From NCBI RefSeq assembly GCF_032854445.1, contig NC_088300.1, positions 80,205,084 to 80,269,083 on the forward strand: 64,000 bases of DNA, written 5' to 3'. Below are positions 24,401-36,400 of the stretch, in pieces. Under the pieces are notes generated by a model that saw nothing but the letters and a program-made list of their open reading frames with translations, did not search any database and had not been told where the DNA came from. The position numbers and the translations under genes are program-made. Each line of letters opens with the position of its first letter. Within the stretch, counting starts at the first letter, position 1. Source of the stretch: Liolophura sinensis. Its lineage: Eukaryota > Mollusca > Polyplacophora > Chitonida > Chitonidae.

Positions 24401-27400
24401 TATTTAGCTTGACCTAAGTGCTGACCAGCCGTGTTTTCCTGTCTACAGCCACCTGTACCAGTTTATTAGGAACATCTCCACCTCAGTAGGAGGTGTGTTA
24501 ACATTATTTCGCTTGACCTAAATGCTGACCAGTCGTGTTTTCCTGTCTACAGCCGCCTGTACCAGTTTATTGGGAACATCTCCACCTCAGTAGGAGATGT
24601 GTTAACATTATTTAGCTTGACCTAAATGCTGACCAGTCGTGTTTTCCTGTCTACAACCACCTGTACCAGTTTATTGGGAACATCTCCACCTCAGTAGGAG
24701 GTGTGTTAACATTATTTAGCTTGACCTAAATGCTGACCAGTCGTGTTTTCCTGTCTACAGCCACCTGTACCAGTTTATTGGGAACATGTCCACCTCAGTA
24801 GGAGGTGTGTTAACATTATTTAGCTTGACCTAAGTGCTGACCAGTCGTGTTTTCCTGTCTACAGCCACCTGTACCAGTTTATTGGAAACATCTTCACCTC
24901 AGTAGGAGGTGTGTTAACATTATTTGGCTTGACCTAAATGCTGACCAGTCGTGTCTTTCTGTCTACAGCCGCCTGTACCAATTTATTGGGAACATCTCCG
25001 CATCTGCTGAACCTCCCATGTTTCTGCACATATTCCAGCAATATGAACAGATGACAGGTTTGTATCACTAACTCACAACCTACCCTTCTGATGTATATAC
25101 ATGTCTTCTGTCCCAGTAACTGACATTGTTTTTGTTGTATTTGGTGGTGTATTTGGGTTTTGTAATGTTCACAAAACAAGTCAGTATCAGTTACTGTAGA
25201 TTACCTTTTGTTACCTGTCTGATATATAGAACAGTTCCTGGAGCTTCCAGGAAACTTGGGCTATAGTCAGTTAATACCTGTAGATTACCTTTTGTTACCT
25301 GCCTGATGTACAGAACAGTGCCAGAGCTGCCAGGTAAATTTGGTTATAGTCAGCTGATACCTGTATATTACCTTTTATTATCTGTCTGATGTACAGAAGT
25401 GTTCTTGGAGCAGCTGCCTGGTAACTTTGGCTATAGTCAGTTAATACCTGTAGGTTACCTTTTGTTACCTGCCTGATGTACAGAACAGTGCCAGAGCTGC
25501 CAGGTAAATTTGGTTATAGTCAGCTGATACCTGTACATTACCTTTTGTTACCTGTCTGATGTACAGGACAGTTCCTGGAGCTTCCTCGAAATTTTGGCTA
25601 TAGTCAGTTAATACCTGTAGATTACCTTTTGTTACCTGTCTGATGTACAGAACAGTGCCAGAGCTTCCAGGAAACTTTGGCTATAGTCAGTTAATACCTG
25701 TAGATTACCTTTTGTTACCTGCCTGATGTACAGAACAGTGCCAGAGCTGCCAGGTAAATTTGGTTATAGTCAGCTGATACCCTGTACATTACCTTTTGTT
25801 ACCTGTCTGATGTACACGACAGTTTCCGCAGCTTCCTCGAAATTTTGGCTATAGTCAGTTAATACCTGTAGATTACCTTTTGTTACATGCCTGATGTACA
25901 GAACAGTGCCAGAGCTGCCAGGTAAATTTGGTTATAGTCAACTGATACCTGTACATTACCTTTTATTATCTGTCTGATGTACAGAAGTACTCCTGGACCA
26001 GCTGCCTGGTAACTTTGGCTATAGTCAGTTAATACCTGTAGATTACCTTTTGTTACATGTCTGATGTACAGAACAGTGCCAGAGCTGCCAGGTAAATTTG
26101 GTTATAGTCAACTGATACCTGTACATTACCTTTTATTATCTGTCTGATGTACAGAAGTACTCCTGGACCAGCTGCCTGGTAACTTTGGCTATAGTCAGTT
26201 AAGACCTGTAGATTACCTTTTGTTACCTGTCTGTTGTACAGAACAGTTCCTGGAGCTGCCAGGTAACTTCGGCTACAGTGAGTTACGTCTGTACCAGCCC
26301 AAATTCCGTGAACCAGCTCGCAGCTTTGCCTGGATGACTGGCCCGGGAGTGTACTATGGTACCATTGATGTCACAGGAGGGGCAGGACAGCACTCTGTCA
26401 CTACCAACACCAAGCTGATTGCGTATCCTTTCTCTGCAGTGACATAGACGTGTAGAAGTGAAGTATGGGTGATGCTATGCTGATATTACCAGAGATTCAG
26501 AGATCTCTCTGGTTTCTGTATTTCATGCAGAAGTGAAGTATGGGTGATGCTTTGCTGATATTACCAGAGATTCAGAGATCTCTCTGGTTCCTGTATTTCA
26601 TGTAGAAGTGAAGTATGGGTGATGCTTTGCTGATATTACCAGAGATTCAGAGATCTCTCTGGTTTCTGTATTTCATGTAGAAGTGAAGTATGGGTGATGC
26701 TTTGCTGATATTACCAGAGATTCAGAGATCTCTCTGGTTCCTGTATTTCATGTAGAAGTGAAGTATGGGTGATGCTTTGCTGATATTACCAGAGATTCAG
26801 AGATCTCTCTGGTTCCTGTATTTCATGTAGAAGTGAAGTATGGGTGATGCTTTGCTGATATTACCAGAGATTCAGAGATCTCTCTGGTTTCTGTATTTCA
26901 TGTAGAAGTGAAGTATGGGTGATGCTTTGCTGATATTACCAGAGATTCAGAGATCTCTCTGGTTTCTGTATTTCATGTAGAAGTGAAGTATGGGTGATGC
27001 TTTGCTGATATTACCAGAGATTCAGAGATCTCTCTGGTTTCTGTATTTCATGCAGAAGTGAAGTATGGGTGATGCTATGCTGATATTACCAGAGATTCAG
27101 AGATCTCTCTTGTTTCTGTATTTCATGTAGAAGTGAAGTAGGGGTGATGCTTTGCTGATATTACCAGAGATTCAGAGATCTCTCTGGTTCCTGTATTTCA
27201 TGTAGAAGTGAAGTATGGTTGATGCTTTGCTGATATTACCAGAGATTCAGAGATCTCTCTGGTTCCTGTATTTCATGTAGAAGTGAAGTATGGGTGATGC
27301 TTTGCTGATATTACCAGAGATTCAGAGATCTCTCTGGTTCCTGTATTTCATGTAGAAGTGAAGTATGGGTGATGCTTTGCTGATATTACCAGAGATTCAG

Positions 27401-30400
27401 AGATCTCTCTGGTTTCTGTATTTCATGCAGAAGTGAAGTATGGGTGATGCTTTGCTGATATTACCAGAGATTCAGAGATCTCTCTGGTTCCTGTATTTCA
27501 TGTAGAAGTGAAGTATGGGTGATGCTTTGCTGATATTACCAGAGATTCAGAGATCTCTCTGGTGACTGTATTTCATGTAGAAGTGAAGTATGGGTGATGC
27601 TATGCTGATATTACCAGAGATTCAGAGATCTCTCTGGTTTCTGTATTTCATGCAGAAGTGAAGTATGGGTGATGCTTTGCTGATATTACCAGAGATTCAG
27701 AGATCTCTCTGGTTTCTGCATTTCATGCAGAAGTGAAGTATGGGTGATGCTATGCTGATATTACCAGAGATTCAGAGATCTCTCTGGTTTCTGTATTTCA
27801 TGCAGAAGTGAAGTATGGGTGATGCTTTGCTGATATTACCAGAGATTCAGAGATCTCTCTGGTTTCTGTATTTCATGTAGAAGTGAAGTATGGGTGATGC
27901 TATGCTGATATTACTAGAGATTCAGAGATCTCTCTGGTTTCTGTATTTCATGTAGAAGTGAGGTATGGGTGATGCTTTGCTGATATTACCAGAGATTCAG
28001 AGATCTCTCTGGTGACTGTATTTCATGTAGAAGTGAAGTATGGGTGATGCTTTGCTGATATTACTAGAGATTCAGAGATCTCTCTGGTTTCTGTATTTCA
28101 TGTAGAAGTGAATTATGGGTGATGCTATGCTGATATTACCAGAGATTCAGAGATCTCTCTGGTTCCTGTATTTCATGTAGAAGTGAAGTATGGGTGATGC
28201 TTTGCTGATATTACTAGAGATTCAGAGATCTCTCTGGTTTCTGTATTTCATGTAGAAGTGAAGTATGGGTGATGCTTTGCTGATATTACTAGAGATTCAG
28301 AGATCTCTCTGGTTTCTGTATTTCATGTAGAAGTGAAGTATGGGTGATGCTTTGCTGATATTACCAGAGATTCAGAGATCTCTCTGGTTTCTGTATTTCA
28401 TGCAGAAGTGAAGTATGGGTGATGCTATGCTGATATTACCAGAGATTCAGAGATCTCTCTTGTTTCTGTATTTCATGTAGAAGTGAAGTAGGGGTGATGC
28501 TTTGCTGATATTACCAGAGATTCAGAGATCTCTCTGGTGACTGTATTTCATGTACAAGTGAAGTATGGGTGATGCTATGCTGATATTACCAGAGATTCAG
28601 AGATCTCTCTGGTTTCTGTATTTCATGTAGAAGTGAAGTATGGGTGATGCTATGCTGATATTACCAGAGATTCAGAGATCTCTCTGGTGACTGTACTTCA
28701 CCTAAGTTTAGGTGTTGATTGATTCATCTGCCTTATAGATCCATTGAATATTCTTTTGTGAAGCATGTTTATCAGATGTTTGTCACACATGCATATTATT
28801 GGTAGATGTGTACTTACTCATGTGTCCATTGTTACTGTAATTCTTCAACCTTTCGCATGTTTGAAATCTGTTTATTCAAGCATATTTTGAAGGCTTTATT
28901 TTGTGTGGACTGATAAAAATTATACTTTTATACTGATGCCCTGAAAATGTCCAATCCAACCAATATAGTCTCCAAAACCAAATTAAAAGTGTGCATCAGT
29001 TGCACTGAAATTGCTCTTTCATGTGTGAAAAGGTTGAGGAATTAAAGTACATGTATACCTGACTAACAAAGCTAGGTCAATGGTGTACAGTACTGATAAA
29101 GTTTTCCTAGCTCAGCATAGGTCAGTGGCGTACAGTACTGGTAAAGTTTTCCTAGCTCAGCACAAGTCAATGGTGCACCGTACTGGTATAGTTTTCCTAA
29201 CTCAGCACAAGTCAGTGGCGTACAGTACTGGTGAAGTTTTCCTAGCTCAGCACAAGTCAATGGTGCACAGTACTGGTAAAGTTTTCCTAGCTCAGCACAA
29301 GTCAGTGGGGTACAGTACTGGTAAAGTTTTCCTAACTCAGCATAAGTCAGTGGCATACAGTACTGGTAAAGTTTTCCTAACTCAGCCTTGGTCAATGGCA
29401 TACAGTACTGGTGAAGTTTTTCTAACTCAGCATAGGTCAATGGCATACAGTACTGGTAAAGTTTGCCTAACTCAGCATAGGTCAGTGGCGTACAGTACTG
29501 GTAAAGTTTGCCTAAGTCAGCATAGGTCAATGGTGTACAGTACTGGTAAAGTTTTCCTAACTCTGCATAAGTCAATGGTGTACAGTACTGGTAAAGTTTT
29601 CCTTACTCAGCCTAGGTCAATGGCATACAGTACTGGTGAAGTTTTCCTAACTCAGCATAGGTCAGTAGCATACACTACTGATAAAGTTTTCCTAACTCAG
29701 CATAAGTCAATGGCATACAGTACTGGTGAAGTTTTTCTAACTCAGCATAGGTCAGTGGCGTACAGTACTGGTAAAGTTTTCATAAGTCAGCATAGGTCAA
29801 TGGTGTTCAGTACTGGTAAAGTTTTCCTAGCTCAGCACAAGTCAATGGTGTTCAGTACTGGTAAAGTTTTCCTAACTCAGCATAAGTCAGTGGCATACAG
29901 TACTGGTAAAGGTTTCCTAACTCAGCCTTGGTCAATGGCATACAGTACTGGTAAAGTTTTTCTAACTCAGCCTAGGTCAATGGCATACAGTACTGGTAAA
30001 GTTTTCCTAACTCAGCATAAGTCAATGGTGTTCAGTACTGGTAAAGTTTTCCTAACTCAGCCTAGGTCAGTGGTGTACAGTACTGGTAAAGTTTTCCTAA
30101 CTCGGCATAAGTCAGTGGCATACAGTACTGATATAGTTTTCCTAACTCAGCATAAGTCAATGGCATACAGTACTGGTAAAGTTTTTCTAACTCAGCATAG
30201 GTCAGTGGCATACAGTACTGGTACGGTTTTCCTAACTCAGCATAAGTCAATGGTGTACAGTACTGATATAGTTTTCCTAACTCAGCCTTGGTCAGTGGCA
30301 TACAGTACTGGTAAAGTTTTTCTAACTCAGCCTAGGTCAATGGCATACAGTACTGGTACGGTTTTCCTAACTCAGCATAAGTCAATGGTGTACAGTACTG

Positions 30401-33400
30401 GTAAAGTTTTCCTAACTCAGCATAAGTCAGTGGCATACAGTACTGGTAAAGTTTTCCTAACTCAGCATAAGTCAGTGGCATACAGTACTGGTGAAGTTTT
30501 TCTAACTCAGCCTAGGTTAATGGCATACAGTACTGGTAAAGTTTTTCTAACTCAGCATAAGTCAGTGGTGTACAGTACTGGTAAAGTTTTCCTAACTCAG
30601 CCTAGGTCAATGGCATACAGTACTGGTACGGTTTTCCTAAGTCAGCATAGGTCAATGGCATACAGTACTGGTAAAGTTTTCCTAACTCAGCATAAGTCAA
30701 TGGTGTACAGTACTGGTAAAGTTTTCCTAACTCAGCATAAGTCAATGGTGTACAGTACTGGTAAAGTTTTCCTAACTCAGCATAAGTCAGTGGCATACAG
30801 TACTGGTAAAGTTTTCCTAACTCAGCCTAGGTCAGTGGCATACAGTACTGGTAAAGTTTTCCTAACTCAGCATAGGTCAGTGGTGTACAGTACTGTAAGG
30901 TTTTCCTAACTCAGCTGAAGCACTGCACTTCAGCTTTGTCAGTATAATTCTATGTTCTGTTCTGATGTGTCATTCTGTCACATATCCACAAGAATGTTGG
31001 GATGTTTCATCTTAACTGTGCATAGCTACCCACGAGAGGAGAATGAGCGATCCAGCCCCCCTATAGCAATAGTCACCACAGAATTCCATATCTTAATTCT
31101 GTTTCAAGAAAGGTCAGTCAACAAAGTGTGTTTGTCCAAATGTCTCAAATCATTAGTTCAGTTGTAAAATTGCTACATTATTACATAATGACACAGGGAT
31201 TTCTTGAAAAAAGATAAATATTTTGTCATACTGGTCATCATGTTACATGTTACTTTCAATCTTGTCATTTCCCTGTAGTGCCTGGCAAATTCAGGCTGGG
31301 GGTGGGGGGGGGTTGTGTTCTGCAAACTCTCTCTGGCCCTATCTGGCAATAACCCTGAGCTCCATTATAAATGGACAGTCACTGAGCACTGCAGTTAACG
31401 CCAATCAAATGAATGAATATGCCACTTTGGTGTTGTGTTGTTTCAGACTGAAGGCCATCTGTTCGCTGAATGACCAGCTGATTTATGATGACCTGTATGC
31501 TGATGTAAGTCATCTCAACCATCTCACACACGTCACTTCTATCAATGTCTCATCTTTATTTGGTGAGAATACCACCATTGTGTTTTGGGGGTTGAACAGG
31601 CATGACATACTTGTACATGTGAGAATGCATGGCCGGTGAAGCAGTGAGGTTTGTGCGCCATAGTATGTTGTAAGTCATCTATATTCCATAATAAAAACCA
31701 GATAACAGAAAAGAAAGATTATGTAAAACTTGCTGAGTAATAATAAGGTAACTGTATATATCTTTGCTGTTCTTTACCCACTCTTCATTGGCATTTTAAT
31801 CCATGTCCACAAAACGCTGTTTGATCACTTGATTTCTTTCCTGAAAGTGTATGTTTTTATGTTTGTGACAGAGATTTGGCAGGCTGTTAGGTCTGTGTAA
31901 GGACCCTCTCCGGGGCACCATCTGGGCGTACACCCCTCAGTGTGTGTTCAAGTATAAGGTAGTCAGAGAGGCCAGGTAAGAACAGGCTCGCTGGGTATCA
32001 CATACTTTAGCAGGGGTAAGGCCAGTAGGTACATGTACATCTGACATGTTGGATGTGAAATGAACAAGTTTCTTGAGTACAGTACACCATTCTGGCAGAT
32101 AGATAACTACAGTAATTCCTTAACCTTGTCTCATATGAAAGAGCAACTTACAGTACAATTTATGAACCATTTTCATTTGATTTTAGAGACAAACTACATT
32201 GGTTGTCTGTTAATTGTTAAACGCAATGATTGTAGGGATGTATGGCAGATGTACCTGGACAAAGAGGAGTTTGAGCTGGCCAAGGAGTACTGTAAGGTAG
32301 GCAAGTGATGAGTGTGTGTGTGTGTCTGTCTGTCTGTCTGTCTGTCTGTGTGGTGTGTCTGCATGTCTCTCTGTTTGTCTGTCTCTGTGTCTGTCTGTCT
32401 GGTGTGTCTGTGTCTGCGTGCCTGGTGTGTCTGCATGTCTGTTTGTCTGCATGTCTGTCTGCCTGTGTGTCTGGTGCATTGTGGTATACATTGTCCTAAA
32501 AGCTGCATTATCATGACCTGATTTTTAGTATAATTGTGTTGATTTTGGAAAGTGGGATGAAAATTGAAAGCTACTAATCATACGGTGTGATATGTCAAAT
32601 GCGTGAGGTGCATCTTCTTGAGGGGAATTCAGGAAGAGGGCTAACATTTCAGGGTCACACGTTAACCATGGATAACGCCAGCAGTAACTGAAGAAGTTAT
32701 CCATAAATAATGTGTCATCTTGGCAGTTATGTATATGTATAGCTTAAATGTATGGGCACAAATTGGTAGAAGCTGATTTGAATAAACAAAATATCCCGCT
32801 GTAATTATACATGTCCATGTATTGTCCACCTCTTGGGGAGGCACATACATGTAGCACACCCATGTCCAGTCATATCTAAGGCTTTAAAATCTATGGTGTT
32901 GGCACTCATACATTGACTGCTCCTACAAGATTTCCCTCTTCCACTGAGGCACTCACCCCGGATATGTCACACATCTTGTATTCAGGACAACCCTATATAG
33001 ATGTATATATACACAGATATGGTGTAGGTCTGCCTATGTGTTTGGCCACTCTGCTACACCTGAAGCACCCACCCCCAATGTGTCACACATCTTGTGTTCA
33101 GGACAACCCTGTATACATGTATATGTACACAGATAGGGTGTAGGTCTGCCTATGTGTTTGGCCACTCTGCTACACCTGAAGCACCGACCCCCAATGTTTC
33201 ACACATCTTGTGTTTCAGGACAACCCTGTATACATGGATAAGGTTCTGACCAGGCAGGCAGAGTATTTCTTCAACCATTCTGAGTGAGTAACCCCATCAG
33301 CACTGCTACTTTATGTCCTGCTAAAAACATCATGTTTAGCCTATTATTACTTGAGTTAATCTGCAATCTTGTGAAAACATTAAATCATGCAGAGATTATT

Positions 33401-36400
33401 TAAGTTTGATTATTATTATTTTGATTTGGGACATCACTTAAATAATTTCTCAGTCTTTTATTTAGACTTCACACTAGTTCACTGCAATAGTTCCTTCCCT
33501 ACACTCATTTTGTAACACAGTTCTTGAGCCTAACAGTTTATGTACTTGGTGAAATGAAAGAAAGTTTCACTGAAACATTATGAGGAGAATTTTGTTTTAT
33601 GAAGGTATGAAAAGAGTGCCTGACGTTTGCCATGCTCAGAACTCTTTTGAGGAGATCACCCTCAAGTTTATCAAACTGGAACAGAAAGAGGCCTTGAAAT
33701 CATTCCTGCAGAGGAAGATGGGTTCACTGAAAGCTCAGGTACATGTTAACTATGAGAGTATCAGCAGTGTGGCATGGGAGTGATTTATTTGTGGGAGGAG
33801 CGTATGACGTGGGGGTTCACCGGAAGGCTCAAGTAGACTTTTAAAATATCAGTAGTGTGCATGAGAGTGACTTGATGGGTTCACTGAAAGCTAAGGAAGC
33901 TATTTAAGTGTCAGCAATGTTGACTCATTTGTGGGACGGGTCTGGTGACATGATGGATTCACTGAAGGCTAAGGTAGGCTGTTCAAGGTGTCAGCAGTGT
34001 GGCATGAGAGTAACTTATTTGTGGGAGGGTCTGTGATATGATGGGTTCACTGAAGGCTAAGGTAGGCTGTTCAGGTGTCAGCAGTGTGGCCTGAGAGTGA
34101 CTTATTTGTGGGAGGGGTCTGTGATATGATGGGTTCACTGAAGGCTAAGGTAGGCTATTCAGGCGTCAGCAGTGTGGCATGAGAGTGACTTATTTGTGGG
34201 AGGGTCTATTATATGATGGGTTTACCTGAATGCTGAGGTAAGCTGTTCAAGTGTCAGCAGTGAGGCGTGAGATTAACTTGTCCCCAGTGGTCTGTGACAT
34301 GATGGGTACACCTGAAGGCTCAGGCAGACTGTTCAAGTGTCAGCAATGTGTAAGTTACAGTTACCGCCTTTCAGTGTCCAAGTTTCGGGTTTCGGTATCC
34401 AATCAACCAGCCCAGGCTGTCTTTCACAGAGGTCGCGAAGTGACTAAGGTGACAAAAAACTGCCAGGACTGATGATCATCTGGCATGGACACCCATGCCC
34501 AATGAAGTCTGTGAAACAATGAAGCCAGTGTATAATGAGAGTGATCCTAGTCTGTGACCTGCTCATGAAGGCCCTAGTCCTGTCGTGCTCATGATGGCGC
34601 TCGTCTGTGTCCTGCTCATGATGGCACTAGTTTGTGTCCTGCTCATGATGGCCCTCATCTGTGTCCTGCTCATGATGGCCCTAGTCTGTCGTGCTCATGA
34701 TGGCGCTCGTCTGTGTCCTGCTCATGATGGCACTAGTTTTTGTCCTGCTCATGATGGCTGTCGTCTGTGTCCTGCTCATGATAGCCCTAGTCTGTCGTGC
34801 TCATGATGGCACTCGTCTGTGTCCTGCTCATGATGGCACTAGTTTTTGTCCTGCTCATGATGGCTGTCGTCTGTGTCCCTGCTCATGATGGCCCTTGTCT
34901 GTGTCCTGCTCATGATGGCCCTCATCTGTTGTCTTTGCTCATGATGGCCCTCATCTGTCCTGCTCATGATGGCCCTCATCTGTGTCTTGCTTATGATGGC
35001 CCTCATCTCTCCTGCTCATGATGGCCCTCATCTGTGTCTTGCTCATGATGGCCCTAGTCTGTCCTGCTCATGATGGCCCTGGTCTTGCATCCTGCTTGTG
35101 ATGGCTCTAATCTGTGTCCTTCTCATGATGGCCCTAGTGTGTGTTCTGCTCATGATGGCCCTCGTCTTTGTCCTACTCATGACGGCCTTATGTGCCTACG
35201 TGAAGTAATGCTTAGGCAAGAAACCTGAGAGCCATTCTGAATTGACATGTATACTACACATACAGAACCAGTAGGCATTTGTATTGCAATATCTCTTTCA
35301 TTATTTGAGCCTTGTTTACTGTGGAGAATACATTTGCCAGGGTAGTTTAGTGTACTGTCTTTCTCTCCAGTTTATCATTCCGCTGGCTCCTGCACTACAC
35401 CTTCCATCCCTCCCCCCCAACATCCTTCCCTCACCCATTCTATCCTCATCCTCCCCTCCCTCACTCACCCCCGTTCTCTTTCCCTCACCTCATCCCATCC
35501 TTCTCCTCTCTCTCCATCTCAACTGGACCCCCATCTCATTTTCCTTTCCTTGCTCCATCCCACCCTCCTTTCTTTCCCCATCCATCCTCCTCCTTTTCTT
35601 GCCCTATCTCACCCTTGCCCCATCCATCCTCCTCCTTTTCTTGCCCTATCTCACCCTTGCCCCATCCCATCCTCCTCCTTTTCTTGCCCTATCTCACCCT
35701 TGCCCCATCCCATCCTCCTCCTTTTCTTGCTCTATATCACCCTCCTTTCCCTTGACCCATCCATCCTCCTTCCCTCTTTCCATTCCTCCCTCGCCCCTTC
35801 CCATTCTTCTTCCTGTGCCCCATCCCATCCGCCTCCCCTCGCCCCATCCCCATAATCCTTCTCTCACCCCATCCTATCCTTCTTCCTCGCCCCATCCCAT
35901 AATCCTTCTCTCACCCCATCCTATCCTTCTTCCCTCGCCCCATCCCATAATCTCCTCTCCAACCCCATCCTATCCTTCTTCCCTCGCCCCATCCCATAAT
36001 CCTTCTCTCACCCCATCCTATCCTTCTTCCCTCGCCCCATCCCAAAATCCTTCTCTCACCCCATCCCTATCCTTCTTCCCTCGCCCATCCCAAAATCCTT
36101 CTCCCACCCATCCTATCCTTCTTCCCTCGCCCCATCCCATAATCCTTCTCTCACCCCATCCTATCCTTCTCCCTCGCCCCATCCCAAAATCCTTCTCCAA
36201 CCCATCCTATCCTTCTTCCCTCGCCCCATCCCATCCTCCTTCTGCCCTCATCCACCTCTCTTCACTCTTCAAAGACCTCTGTACCTGTTTCAGACAAAAC
36301 TCAGGTGACGATGCTGGTAATTTGGCTGATAGAAATTTACCTGAACAACATGGTGAGCTGAGGAGCAAGGGAAGATATGAGTCAGAAGTATGACGCTGTA

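Noticed and set aside
29080-30909. Plus-strand open frame of 609 codons (15-residue repeat) as a gene
   Set aside because: 45-bp array with period divisible by three inside VPS18 intron 9. No start context, flanking exon or similarity supports it, and antisense frames are open as well.
32194-32521. Cysteine/serine/threonine-rich small frames on both strands
   Set aside because: Produced by the TCTG/TG microsatellite after exon 13.
35284-36393. Proline/serine-rich 369-codon frame as a gene
   Set aside because: The frame arises from the pyrimidine-rich tract (CCN and TCN codons). Its last part overlaps VPS18 exon 16 in the wrong frame.
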